Positions 15,686 to 24,339 of a DNA stretch of 51,364 nt are shown one piece after another (position 1 is the stretch's first letter; each line of letters opens with the position of its first letter). Location: the NCBI GenBank assembly GCA_938003765.1, contig CALKYE010000229.1:1-51364 (forward strand). The letters are read 5' to 3'. The translations under genes and the position numbers were made by a program. The notes under the pieces were generated by a model that had not been told where the DNA came from, searched no databases, and worked only from the letters and a program-made list of their open reading frames with translations. This DNA comes from an uncultured Planctomycetia bacterium (GTDB lineage: Bacteria > Planctomycetota > UBA1135 > GCA-002686595).

Positions 15686-17308
15686 TCAGACTCTGCGCGA
15701 GCGTCCGCGCCAGTAGGGTTCTCGCAACAGGTTCTTCTGCAGTTTGCCGGCCGAGTTGCGCGGCAGGGCGGCGATGAACTCGATGCGCGAGGGGCACTTG
15801 TAGCGCGCTAGCTGCTCGCGGCAGCGGCGGATCAGCGCGCGCGCATCCGGAGCGCTGTCGCCGCGCGAGACGACGAACGCCAGCGGCTCCTCGCCCCAGG
15901 TTTCGTGCGGAACGCCGATCACCGCCGCGTCGGCGACCTCGGGCAACGCCAGGAGCACGTTCTCGACCTCGCGCGGGTACACGTTCTCGCCGCCGACGAG
16001 CAGCATGTCCTTGCGTCGATCGACGACGTACACGTAGCCCTCTTCGTCGACCCAGGCGAGGTCGCCCGTTCGCAACCAACCGTCGGCGAGCGCATCGGCG
16101 CTGGCCTGGGGATCGCGGTCGTAGCCGGGCATCACGTTGGCGCCGCGCGCGATGATCTCGCCGACCTGAGCTGCGCCCGCGATCCCGCGCTCCGCCGCGC
16201 ACGGCTTCACGTCGCGCCCCTGCTCGTCGACCACGCGCACCTGCGAGCACGCCACCGCGCGTCCCGCCGACGCCAGGCGCGCGGGCGCGGGCTCGTCACG
16301 AGGCCAACGGTGGTCCTGCGGAGTCAACGTGAGCAGCACTCCCGCGGTCTCGGTGAGCCCGTAGCCCTGCAGGAAGCTGCACTCGAACACCTCCATCGCG
16401 CGGAGCAGGGTCGGCACGGGCATCGGCGCCGCGCCGTAGGCCATCAACTCCAGGTGCGGGAAGCGCACCGGGCGATGAGCGTGCTCGGTGAGGCACCACT
16501 GAACCATCGCGGGAACCATCAACGTGTGCGTGATGCGCTCGCGCTCCAACGCGTCGAGCGCGAGCGCCGGATCGAACTGCGCCAGCAGGTGCAGTTCGCT
16601 GCCCGCCGCGATGACGCTCATCGTCATCAACATCCCGCCGACGTGGAACAGCGGCGTGACCTGCAGGAAGCGGCTGCGCGCGCCGTCGAGCGGCATGTCG
16701 GCCAGCCACGCGGCGGTCATCGCGCTCACGTTGCGGTGCGTGAGCATCGCGCCCTTCGGGCGACCGGTCGTGCCGCTGGTGTACATCTGCACCGCGGGGA
16801 GATCGACCGCGTCCGCTCGCGCGGCCTCGACGGTGCGCGGCGCTGTCCCGTCGCTCGCGACGAGCTCGTCGAACGCGCGCCAGCCTTCGACGGGCTCGTC
16901 AAAGACGAAGCGCTCGAGCTCTGACGTGGCGCTCGCGTCCAGCGCACGCGCGAAGCCGGCCTCGGCGAACAGCACGCGCGCGCGGCAATGCTCGAGGATC
17001 CAGGCCTGTTCGAGCGGCGCGAGACGCCAGTTGAGCGGGACCAGAACGGCGTCGATTCGAGCGGCGGCGAAGTACAGCGCCACGCTCTGCGCTCGATTGC
17101 GCGCCAGCAACGCGACGCGGTCGCCGGGACCGACTCCCAGACGCAAGAGCGCTGCTGCGATTCGGTGCGAGAGGGCATCGAGCTCCGCGTAGCTGCACGC
17201 GCCGCTCTCGTCGCGGACAGCCAGCGCGGAGGGCGAGCGCGCGACGCTGGCCTCGAGCAACGACTCGATGCGCTGTCCGCCCTGCATGGGATCACGTTGC
17301 GAGTTCAC
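15686..17308 (-). CDS. AMP-dependent acyl-CoA/acyl-ACP ligase
   Basis: A 540-residue ANL-superfamily adenylating enzyme. The P-loop-like motif MYTSGTTGRPKGAML is near residue 180, GYGLTETAG near 310, and TGDLAWVDEEGYVYVVDRRKD near 410. The hinge Asp and C-terminal catalytic Lys (SAGKLQKNLLR) are present near 525. It activates a carboxylic acid as acyl-AMP and passes it to CoA or a phosphopantetheine arm. Placed 2 nt before the ACP gene and 7 nt after an active KAS III, it is the likely starter-loading enzyme of the cluster. The acid (fatty or aromatic) cannot be determined from sequence. Confidence 0.93.
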   Translation of the reverse strand: MNSQRDPMQGGQRIESLLEASVARSPSALAVRDESGACSYAELDALSHRIAAALLRLGVGPGDRVALLARNRAQSVALYFAAARIDAVLVPLNWRLAPLEQAWILEHCRARVLFAEAGFARALDASATSELERFVFDEPVEGWRAFDELVASDGTAPRTVEAARADAVDLPAVQMYTSGTTGRPKGAMLTHRNVSAMTAAWLADMPLDGARSRFLQVTPLFHVGGMLMTMSVIAAGSELHLLAQFDPALALDALERERITHTLMVPAMVQWCLTEHAHRPVRFPHLELMAYGAAPMPVPTLLRAMEVFECSFLQGYGLTETAGVLLTLTPQDHRWPRDEPAPARLASAGRAVACSQVRVVDEQGRDVKPCAAERGIAGAAQVGEIIARGANVMPGYDRDPQASADALADGWLRTGDLAWVDEEGYVYVVDRRKDMLLVGGENVYPREVENVLLALPEVADAAVIGVPHETWGEEPLAFVVSRGDSAPDARALIRRCREQLARYKCPSRIEFIAALPRNSAGKLQKNLLREPYWRGRSRRV

Positions 17309-17315
17309 GGCGCGC

Positions 17316-18305
17316 TCAGAAGCGGTGCAACGCGGCGCCGAAGGTCCAACCCGCGCCGACGGAGGCCATCAGCACCAAGTTCCCGGCGCGGATGCGTCCG
17401 CTCGCGCGCGCTTCGGCCAGCGCGATCGGAACGGTCGCGCCCGAAGTGTTCCCGTGGCGCGCCACGTCGTCGACCGCGCGCGCCGGATCGAGCCCGAGGT
17501 CGGCCACGATCTCGCGCACGAGGAAGGCGTTGCCTTGGTGCGTGATGAACACGTCGACGTCGCTCAGCGCGTGTCCGCTGCGTTCGAGCACGCCGTGCAC
17601 GGACTCGCGAATGAAGGCCTTGAACTGGTCGAAGATCTCGCGGAAGCCGTCGACGTGCAGGTAGTGCTCGCCCGCGGCGACGGTCTGAGGTGTCGTCGGC
17701 CGCGCGGCGCCGCCCGCGGGGATCCACGCGCCCATGTGCTCGAGCCCTTCGGCGCCGATCACGACCTCGATCAGTCCCGGGCTCTGCGACGGAACGAGCA
17801 GCGCGCCCGCAGCGCCATCGGAGAACAGCACCGCGCCGCGCCGATCGCGCGGGTCGATGTAGCGACTGCGCGCATCCGCCGCGAGCACGAGCACGTTGCC
17901 CGCGCCCGTCGCGATCGCGCCGCGCCCCAGATCGAGCCCGTACAGGAACCCCGCGCAGGCCGCGGAGATGTCGAAGGCCGCGCAGCGCGCGCCCAGCTTG
18001 CGCGCGACGATCGTCGCCGTCGAAGGACTGGGGTGATCGGGCGAGACGGTGGCGACGATGATGCGCTCGACCGCGCGCGGCTCGAGCCCCGCCTCGGCCA
18101 GGATGGAGCGCGCGCACTCGACCAGCATGTCCGAGGTCGTCTGCCCGGGCGGCATCCAGTGTCGCTGGCGAATCCCGGTGCGCGACTCGATCCAGGCTTC
18201 GTCCACATCGAGGGAGAAGCGCTCGATCAACTGCCGATTGGTGAGCACATCCGGCGGCAGGTAGCAGCCGGTCGCTGCGATTCGGACTGACGGGACCTGG
18301 GGCAT
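17316..18305 (-). CDS. 3-oxoacyl-ACP synthase III (FabH-like), catalytically intact
   Basis: A 329-residue ketosynthase from the ATG at 18305. The triad is complete: Cys117 in AACAGF, His256 in THQGNAF and Asn286 in RHGNTSGA; SDGAAGALL and the C-terminal SVGAGWTFGAAL complete the fold. FabH-type enzymes condense an acyl-CoA starter with malonyl-ACP. In this cluster the enzyme more likely works with the neighbouring ligase, ACP and degenerate ketosynthase than in housekeeping fatty acid synthesis, since fabD, fabG and fabF are absent. The 64-nt gap upstream is one of the few breaks in the run and holds a possible -10 element, so transcription may restart here. Confidence 0.93.
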   Translation of the reverse strand: MPQVPSVRIAATGCYLPPDVLTNRQLIERFSLDVDEAWIESRTGIRQRHWMPPGQTTSDMLVECARSILAEAGLEPRAVERIIVATVSPDHPSPSTATIVARKLGARCAAFDISAACAGFLYGLDLGRGAIATGAGNVLVLAADARSRYIDPRDRRGAVLFSDGAAGALLVPSQSPGLIEVVIGAEGLEHMGAWIPAGGAARPTTPQTVAAGEHYLHVDGFREIFDQFKAFIRESVHGVLERSGHALSDVDVFITHQGNAFLVREIVADLGLDPARAVDDVARHGNTSGATVPIALAEARASGRIRAGNLVLMASVGAGWTFGAALHRF

Positions 18306-18343
18306 CAAGCTGTCGACATGATCGAATTGGGCCCGCCCACCGA

Positions 18344-18349
18344 ATGCTA
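18344..18349 (-). promoter_or_regulatory. Possible -10 element upstream of the ketosynthase operon
   Basis: TAGCAT reads on the minus strand 39 nt before the ketosynthase start, in one of the cluster's wider gaps. No good -35 is seen 17 nt upstream, so this is tentative. Confidence 0.22.
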
Positions 18350-18369
18350 GCCGTGATTCGCCGAGGCGA

Positions 18370-19380
18370 CTACCGCCAGCTCGCACCGAGCCCGCCGTCG
18401 AGGAGTGCGCGGGCCAGCGCCGCGTGCCCGGCTTCGCTGAAGTGCAACACGTCGCGTTCCGAGAACGGCTGCGCGACGTCTCGCAGCGCGGCCGTCGCGT
18501 CCACGATCGTCGGCGGTCGATCGCAGGCTTCTGAGCAAGTTCGCCAACGGTGCAACAGCTCGCTGGCGCGCTTTGGCGCAAGTTCGTCGGGGCGAGGGAG
18601 CACGAGCACGACCAGGCGCGCGCCGTCGAGCGCGACCTCGCGTTCGAGCTGCGCGAGTCGTTCGCTCGCGCTCACCCAGAGCGGCTCGGCGCTGGGCCCC
18701 AGCGGCGCTTCGCGTGCGATGCGGAACCCCTCGCGCGCGGCGCGCGCTTCCTCGGCGAGGCCCGCGCGCTCCCACGCGGCGTCGAATGAGTGCGCGTCGC
18801 GCAGCACGTACTGATCGAGGAAGTCCCACAGCGCCGTGCGCAGCACCAGGCGTCGGAACGGGAAGTCACGGCGCTCGAACGGCGGCGGCGTGGGTTGGAT
18901 CGAGAGGCTCCCGACGCAGACGACGACCGTGCTCGGCTTCCACGCGCGCACCGAGATGGAGTACAGACGCTGCATCTGCTCGAGGCCGTAGCCGGGCTGC
19001 GCGAAGTTCATCGTGACGAACGGCCTCGGGGAGTCGCGCAACGCGTGCTGCACGATGCTCACGAAGCCCGAGTCGACGGGGACGCTCGCTGCGTACGCGC
19101 GCGAGTCGCCGAGGAACGCGACGCGCTCCGCTCGCGGCTCGGAGTCGAGCGTCGACCAGTCGCGGTCGCGAAAGCCCCAGGCGTTGATCGACAGTCCCTC
19201 GCCGTGCGCGCCGGGGCGCACTTGATCGGGAAGCGTGACCCAACCCAGCTCGGGGTGCGGCTCGGTGACCGCCGCTGCGGCGAAACCCGCGGCGCGCAGC
19301 GCGAACTCGAGCGAGGCGAGCGCGACGAGGGTCGCGAGCGCGACGACACGCGGCGACTTGAAGAGCTTCCCGAGCGTCAT
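18370..19380 (-). CDS. SGNH/GDSL hydrolase-fold membrane-anchored protein
   Basis: A 336-residue protein with an N-terminal membrane anchor at about residues 11-32. The SGNH block I nucleophile is Ser93 in FLGDSRA, and block V is Asp310-x-x-His313 in DVLHFSEAGH, so the hydrolase pair is intact. Its layout resembles AlgJ/AlgX- or PatB-type proteins that work with MBOAT acyltransferases to O-acylate secreted polymers. In this cluster an MBOAT protein is encoded at the far end, making a two-component acylation or deacylation system plausible (inference). It lies 31 nt after the B3/4 gene and 64 nt before the FabH-like gene. Confidence 0.82.
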   Translation of the reverse strand: MTLGKLFKSPRVVALATLVALASLEFALRAAGFAAAAVTEPHPELGWVTLPDQVRPGAHGEGLSINAWGFRDRDWSTLDSEPRAERVAFLGDSRAYAASVPVDSGFVSIVQHALRDSPRPFVTMNFAQPGYGLEQMQRLYSISVRAWKPSTVVVCVGSLSIQPTPPPFERRDFPFRRLVLRTALWDFLDQYVLRDAHSFDAAWERAGLAEEARAAREGFRIAREAPLGPSAEPLWVSASERLAQLEREVALDGARLVVLVLPRPDELAPKRASELLHRWRTCSEACDRPPTIVDATAALRDVAQPFSERDVLHFSEAGHAALARALLDGGLGASWR

Positions 19381-19411
19381 CGCCGTGGCTCAGACCGCGC
19401 CGCGTGCGCGT

Positions 19412-20059
19412 TCACGCACTCGCGCACAGCTCGACGTCTTGCGTCGCGCAGCCCGCGGCCTCGAGCAACTGCCGATACCACGCGCACGCGCGCGCGACGT
19501 GCTCCTCGAAGCCTTTGACGCCCCACAGCACGCTCAACGTGCTGCGCGTCGCGACGTGGGTCTTGGTGCGCTGCGAGTCCTTGACGGCATTCGCGCACGG
19601 ACCGCCGGCGTCGAACAGACACAGGAGACCTTCGATGTCGATGGTCTGGCCCGAGGCGTTGAACACGTACGCCGCATCCGCGCCCGCGAGCGCCAATCGG
19701 TGCGGCGCCGGAGCGAGGTCGAGGTCGACCACGCTGATCGGCAGCCCCGAGTGCAGCGACACGGCGTTGCACGCGTCGACCGCGAGGTTGATGCGCGGCA
19801 GGCCGCCTTCCTCGGCGGCGCGCGCGAGGTACTCGGACGAAGGCTTGCCGCGTCCGGTGGGCTTGTAGCCGCCGTGACGCAACAGGTCGCGCACCGCGCC
19901 GCGCAGCGACTCGCTGCGGGTCAGCGGAGAGACCGCGGTCGGCGCGTGCAGCGCGAGCAACTCGGGAGAGCTCTCGAGTTCGCCCAAGGGGCGCGGGAAG
20001 CGGCAGGTGAAGGCCGCCGCGCACAGCAGCGGATGGGCGTCGAGCGCGAGTTGAAGCAT
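19412..20059 (-). CDS. B3/B4 domain protein (PheRS beta-subunit editing-domain-like)
   Basis: A 215-residue protein from the ATG at 20059. The segment PRINLAVDACNAVSLHSGLP and the following VVDLD and GLLCLFDAGGPCANAVKDSQ match the B3/4 domain found in phenylalanyl-tRNA synthetase beta subunits and in free-standing relatives thought to bind or edit tRNA or amino-acid adducts. The second half carries the catalytic-like pocket residues. It is the first gene of the minus-strand run ending in the MBOAT gene. Whether it belongs to the pathway or merely sits upstream is unclear. It diverges from the cytidylyltransferase with 129 bp between. Confidence 0.85.
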   Translation of the reverse strand: MLQLALDAHPLLCAAAFTCRFPRPLGELESSPELLALHAPTAVSPLTRSESLRGAVRDLLRHGGYKPTGRGKPSSEYLARAAEEGGLPRINLAVDACNAVSLHSGLPISVVDLDLAPAPHRLALAGADAAYVFNASGQTIDIEGLLCLFDAGGPCANAVKDSQRTKTHVATRSTLSVLWGVKGFEEHVARACAWYRQLLEAAGCATQDVELCASA

Positions 20060-20071
20060 GAGCGAATTGGA

Positions 20072-20089
20072 CTTCGACGGGCGTCGAAG
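20072..20089. promoter_or_regulatory. Inverted repeat upstream of the B3/4 gene
   Basis: CTTCGAC and GTCGAAG form a perfect 7-bp inverted repeat with a 4-nt spacer, 13-30 nt upstream of the B3/4 start and inside the divergent intergenic region. It could be an operator or a leader hairpin for the minus-strand cluster; a chance palindrome cannot be excluded. Confidence 0.3.
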
Positions 20090-20188
20090 CGCCAGCGTCC
20101 CATCCGCGGGCTGGTGCGGGCGACGGCGCGCGCTGCGCATCAAGCGCAGCCGGAGCGAGCGTCGACAGCACCTCCCCGCCCCACCGCC

Positions 20189-20911
20189 ATGCGTTACGAA
20201 AAGGTCGTCGCCATCGTCCTCGCGCGCGTCGAGAACGCGCTCCTGCCCGGCAAGGTGCTCCTGCCCATCGAGGGCCCGAGCGTGCTCGAGCGCGTGGTCG
20301 AACGCGTGCAGCGCATGCAGCGCATCGACGGGTTCCTGGTGGCGACCACCGATCGTCCGGCGGACGACCCGATCGAGCAGCTCGCTCGCGCGCACGGCTG
20401 GGCCTGCTACCGCGGCGCCGCCGACGACGTGCTCGAGCGCTGCCTGCGCGCCGCCCAGGGCGTGGGCGCCGACCACGTCGTGTTGATCGACGGCGACTGT
20501 CCGTTGATCTCGTGGCAGGAGGCCGATCGCAGCGTCGATCTGCACCAGCGCTGCGGAGCGCAGTTGACCCACAACCTCGCGGCGCACGGCAGCCGCATGC
20601 CGCGCGGCGCAGGCTGCGAGGTGGTCGAGTTCGGCGCGCTGGCGACGGCGCACGCGCACGCACGTTCGAGCGCCGAGCGGCGACGTCCGACGGCCCACCT
20701 GCACCGTCACCCGCAGCGCTTCCGCATCCTGCGCCGGGGCGCGCCGCCGGAACTCGCCGAGGCCGAGCTGAACGTCGCGGTGGAGTGCGCCGAAGACCTC
20801 GAGCGACTGCGCTGGGTTCAGCGCGTCGCGGGCGAGCGCGAGTGCGTGGCGCTCGAGCAGGCGTTGGCGTTGCTCGCGCGGCGCCAGGGTCCCTCGGGCG
20901 CGTCGCACTGA
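20189..20911 (+). CDS. SpsF-like cytidylyltransferase
   Basis: A 240-residue nucleotidyltransferase of the CMP-NeuAc synthetase/SpsF group. Family marks are the N-terminal LPGKVLLPI, FLVATTDRPADDPI, CYRGAADDVLERC and the metal-binding DGDCPLIS. It would activate a sugar acid as a CMP- or related nucleotide-sugar, or act in surface polysaccharide synthesis. The usual N-terminal loop reads ARMGSTRLPGK in the family. Here it is ARVENALLPGK, so the arginine before LPGK is missing, while the lysine remains. The C-terminal half is Arg/His-rich and diverged from typical SpsF. It is divergent from the B3/4 gene; no other polysaccharide genes flank it. Confidence 0.8.
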   Translation: MRYEKVVAIVLARVENALLPGKVLLPIEGPSVLERVVERVQRMQRIDGFLVATTDRPADDPIEQLARAHGWACYRGAADDVLERCLRAAQGVGADHVVLIDGDCPLISWQEADRSVDLHQRCGAQLTHNLAAHGSRMPRGAGCEVVEFGALATAHAHARSSAERRRPTAHLHRHPQRFRILRRGAPPELAEAELNVAVECAEDLERLRWVQRVAGERECVALEQALALLARRQGPSGASH

Positions 20912-21090
20912 ACGGAGCGTCAGGCCTCGCCGCGAACGCGAGCCGAGCGCGACGATCGCGTCAGGTCCGGTCGCGTCCGACCGCGTCGGCGCTGGCGCTG
21001 GCGATCCGCCGCTGATAAACAGCGCGCGATGCGCGCACCCAGTTCGCGGGCCGTTCACCTCTCGCGCGCGCCTCCGCGTCCGGAGCGCAC

Positions 21091-22467
21091 GTGAACGCAG
21101 CCCTCGTCGCACTCGCGGCCTACGTGGGCCTGCAGCTCGTGATCGGCGCGGTCGTCTCGCGCCGCATCGCGAACGAGGAGGACTACCTGCTCGCCGGGCG
21201 CAGCCTGGGCTACCGGCTCGCGACGTTCTCGATCTTCGCGACGTGGTTCGGCGCGGAGACCTGCGTCGACGCAGCCGGCCAGGTGTACTCGGGCGGGCTG
21301 TCGCTGCACTCGACCGAGCCCTTCGCCTACGGCATCGCGATGGTGCTCACCGGACTGTTCATCGCCGTGCCGCTGCACAGCGCGCGCATCACGACGTTGG
21401 CGGACTTCTATCGCCTGCGCTTCTCCGCGTCGGTCGAGCGCGTCGCGGCGCTGGTGATGATCCCCAGCTCGATCTTCTGGGCGGCCGCTCAGATCCGCGC
21501 CTTCGGTCACGTGGTGTCGAGCGCCTCGGGCCTCGAGCTGGGTCAGTCGATGCTGATCGCCGCCGGCGTCGTCGTCGCCTACACGATCTTCGGTGGGTTG
21601 ATGGCGGACGCGATCACCGACCTCGTGCAGGGCGCAGCGCTGATCGTGGGGCTGATCGTGATGCTGGTGGGCGTCGCCGGCGACTTCGGCGGCATCGGCG
21701 CCGCGCTGAGCGCGATCGAGCCGGAGCGCATCGACCTGGGCCTGGGAGTCGGCGACTCGTGGCTCTCGATCACGGAGGCGTGGGCGCTGCCGATCCTGGG
21801 TTCGTTCGTCGCGCAGGAGCTGCTCCAACGCGTTTGCGCCGCGCGAACGCACGTCGTCGCGCAACGCTCCACGATCGCCGCGGGCGTGCTCTACACGCTG
21901 GTGGGCTCGATTCCGGTCGCGCTAGGGCTCATCGCGGCCTCGAGCGGACTGAGCGTGGACGACCCCGAGCAAGTGCTTCCGACGCTGGCGCGCGAGCGCC
22001 TGTCCACGCTCGGCTACGCGCTGTTCGCTGGAGCGCTGGTCTCCGCGATCCTGTCGACCGTCGACAGCACGCTGCTGGTCGCGTCGTCGCTGCTCTCGCG
22101 CAACCTCGTGAACCCGTTGCTCCCGCAGCTCGACGAGCGCGGCAAGATCCGCACGGCGCGCCTCGGTGTCGGCGCGTTCGGACTGCTCGCGCTCGCGCTG
22201 GCCTTCGGATTCGACAGCGTGGGCGAGCTGATCGACATCACCAACGGCTTCGGCAGCGCCGGGCTGCTCGTGATCCTGCTGTTCGGCCTGTACACGCGAG
22301 TGGGCGGTCCGCGTTCGGCGTTGACCGCGCTCGCGCTGGGCGTGCTGGTGTACCTGGGCGCGAGCGTCGCCGAGGCCGAGTTCATCTACCTGCCCGCGGT
22401 CGGCGCAGCGCTCGCGGGGTACGTGCTCGTCGCGCCGTTCGAGCGCAAACCCGTCGGCGCCGCGTAG
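21091..22467 (+). CDS. Sodium:solute symporter (SSS family)
   Basis: A 458-residue integral membrane transporter with about twelve hydrophobic segments and a LeuT-type fold. Family motifs are EEDYLLAGRSLGYRLA at the N terminus, ATWFGAETCVDAAG, and AYTIFGGLMADAITDLVQG in the middle. LFAGALVSAILSTVDSTLL late in the sequence holds the conserved sodium-site serines. It couples sodium influx to uptake of a small solute, which cannot be identified. The GTG start at 21091 is chosen because the first membrane helix begins directly after it. It converges with the S10 peptidase gene, the stops being 16 bp apart. Confidence 0.93.
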   Translation: MNAALVALAAYVGLQLVIGAVVSRRIANEEDYLLAGRSLGYRLATFSIFATWFGAETCVDAAGQVYSGGLSLHSTEPFAYGIAMVLTGLFIAVPLHSARITTLADFYRLRFSASVERVAALVMIPSSIFWAAAQIRAFGHVVSSASGLELGQSMLIAAGVVVAYTIFGGLMADAITDLVQGAALIVGLIVMLVGVAGDFGGIGAALSAIEPERIDLGLGVGDSWLSITEAWALPILGSFVAQELLQRVCAARTHVVAQRSTIAAGVLYTLVGSIPVALGLIAASSGLSVDDPEQVLPTLARERLSTLGYALFAGALVSAILSTVDSTLLVASSLLSRNLVNPLLPQLDERGKIRTARLGVGAFGLLALALAFGFDSVGELIDITNGFGSAGLLVILLFGLYTRVGGPRSALTALALGVLVYLGASVAEAEFIYLPAVGAALAGYVLVAPFERKPVGAA

Positions 22468-22483
22468 CGCAGCGCGTCCGAGC

Positions 22484-24148
22484 TCAGCGCTTGGTCGCAG
22501 CCGCGACGAAGGCCACGAGGTCGCGCTTGAGCCGCGCCAGCTCGCCTTCGTGGATGTACATCATGTGGCCGGCCGCGTAGTAGCCGAACGACACACCGCC
22601 GCGCAGCGACGGGTCGAGCCCCAGGTGCGCGAAGGTGTAGTCCGACGCGAAGTACGGCGTCGCGAGGTCGTAGTAGCCGCTGGCGACGAACACGCGCAGG
22701 TAGGGATTGCGCGTCATCGCCTTGCGCAGCGTCTCGGCGACGTTGAGGTAGCGGTTCTGCTCGTCGTACTTCCAGGGCTGCACGCGGCCCGTGAGGATCT
22801 CGTACGGCAGGTCGTTCTCGTACTTCAGCGTGCGGCGCACGTAGTCGTTCAGCGTGGCCGTGTAGGGCCCGAGGATCGCCGACATGCTCGGGTCGTACTC
22901 GTAGCGCTCGCCGGCCGCGTCGAGGTCGATGCCCTTGAAGCGGCTGTCGAGCCGACCGACGGTGCGGCGTTCGTCGCGCAAGAGCTCCTTGGTGAAGCGA
23001 CCGATCTCGATGCGCAGGTTGCAGCGCTCGATGAACTCCAGCGAGAGCCCGGTGTAGCGGCCGAGGCGCGCGACGAGGCGCTCGCGTTCGGCGCCGCTCA
23101 ACTGATCGCCGCGCGCGAGGGCGGGCAGGTACTCGGAGATCGCGAAGCGCTCGACCTCGTCGAGGAACGCGCGCAGGTCGTTCTGGTACTCGCGCGAGAC
23201 GCGCTTGTGGTGCCACGCGGTCGCCGCGTAGGTCGGCAGGAACAGGACGTACGGCAGGTCGTTGCCGACGTCGAAGCGCGCCGTTTGGAAGTTCAGGATC
23301 GAGGAGATCAGCATGAGCCCGTTGAGGTACATGCCGTGGCGTTCCTGCAGGTGTCCGGCCATCGAGGCGGCCCGCGTCGTGCCGTAGCTCTCCCCCGCCA
23401 GGAACTTGGGGCTCGCCCAACGCTGCTCGCGCGTGGTGTACAGCCGGATGAACTCGGCGACCCACTCCACGTCGGCGCTCACGCCGTGGAACTGCGAGGC
23501 GCTCTCGCCTTCGGCCGCACGGCTGTAGCCGGTCGTCACCGGGTCGATGAAGACCAGGTCCGTGACGTCGAGCAGCGAGTGCGCGTTGGGGATCAACTCG
23601 TAGGGCGGAGGCGGCGCCCAGCCTTCCGCGGTCATGCGCACGCGCTGCGGACCGAACAGCCCCAGGTGCAGCCACACCGACGAGGACCCCGGGCCGCCGT
23701 TGAACGCGAACGTGATCGGCCGCGTCGCGGGAGACTCGACGCCGTCGAGCGTGTAGGCGACGAAGAACAGCTCGGCCTTGGCCTTGCCGGCTTCGTCGGT
23801 GAGCTTCATGCGGCCCGCGGTCGACGTGCAGTCGAGGTCGCGGCCCTCGAGCGTCAGCGAGAGCGGCGTTCGCACCACGTCCCAGCGAGCGTCGCTGAGC
23901 TTGGCCGGAGCGTCGTCGCCGTCCTCGGCGGGGCTCGCAGGCGCAGATGCGGCGCCCGTTGGCTTCGCGTCGCCCTGACTGCCCTGCGCTTCGCGCGCCT
24001 GCGGAGCTTGCTCATCCGCGCGTGCGGGCGAGGCCTCGAGCGAGTCGGCCTGCTGCTGAGGCGCGTCGGACGCCGGCGTGGGCGTTGTCGAGGGCTGCTG
24101 CAGCGCGAGCAGGGCGGTGGTGACCAGGAGCAGGTTCGGTAGCGGCAT
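22484..24148 (-). CDS. S10 family serine carboxypeptidase-like exported peptidase
   Basis: A 554-residue secreted protein. An N-terminal signal sequence (PLPNLLLVTTALLALQ) leads into a low-complexity, Ala/Gln-rich acidic linker to about residue 80. The alpha/beta-hydrolase core has the oxyanion motif FNGGPGSSSVWLHLG, the nucleophile serine in GESYGTTR, the Asp in GYYDLATP and the His in AAGHMMY. S10 enzymes remove C-terminal residues from peptides. Bacterial members of this type with extended linkers are common in organisms rich in exported proteases. A terminator for the upstream RRM gene separates the two. Confidence 0.92.
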   Translation of the reverse strand: MPLPNLLLVTTALLALQQPSTTPTPASDAPQQQADSLEASPARADEQAPQAREAQGSQGDAKPTGAASAPASPAEDGDDAPAKLSDARWDVVRTPLSLTLEGRDLDCTSTAGRMKLTDEAGKAKAELFFVAYTLDGVESPATRPITFAFNGGPGSSSVWLHLGLFGPQRVRMTAEGWAPPPPYELIPNAHSLLDVTDLVFIDPVTTGYSRAAEGESASQFHGVSADVEWVAEFIRLYTTREQRWASPKFLAGESYGTTRAASMAGHLQERHGMYLNGLMLISSILNFQTARFDVGNDLPYVLFLPTYAATAWHHKRVSREYQNDLRAFLDEVERFAISEYLPALARGDQLSGAERERLVARLGRYTGLSLEFIERCNLRIEIGRFTKELLRDERRTVGRLDSRFKGIDLDAAGERYEYDPSMSAILGPYTATLNDYVRRTLKYENDLPYEILTGRVQPWKYDEQNRYLNVAETLRKAMTRNPYLRVFVASGYYDLATPYFASDYTFAHLGLDPSLRGGVSFGYYAAGHMMYIHEGELARLKRDLVAFVAAATKR

Positions 24149-24177
24149 CGCGTTCGAGGGCGCGCAACGTTGGGGGA

Positions 24178-24219
24178 CGAAAAAAGACCGCCGCTGCCGT
24201 TCCGGGCAGCGGCGGTCTT
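24178..24219 (-). terminator. Rho-independent terminator of the RRM gene
   Basis: AAGACCGCCGCTGCC and its exact complement form a 15-bp stem with a 6-nt loop. Read on the minus strand, it is followed by six T residues. It lies 121 bp after the RRM gene stop and just before the S10 gene start, so the two genes are separate transcription units. Confidence 0.88.
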
Positions 24220-24339
24220 GAACGTACTACGCGGCAGAGTTCGTCGTCAGCGCTTGCGCAGGATCAGAACCCGCCGCATCGAATCGGCCTGGCGTGCGCG
24301 GAGCTGGTCCGGGCGATCGCCAGGGCGCGAGAGAGCGGA

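Noticed and set aside
14356..15777. Plus-strand 473-codon open frame opposite the degenerate ketosynthase
   Set aside because: No signature; repeated Arg/Ala pattern; it conflicts with the four-base overlaps of the minus-strand cluster.
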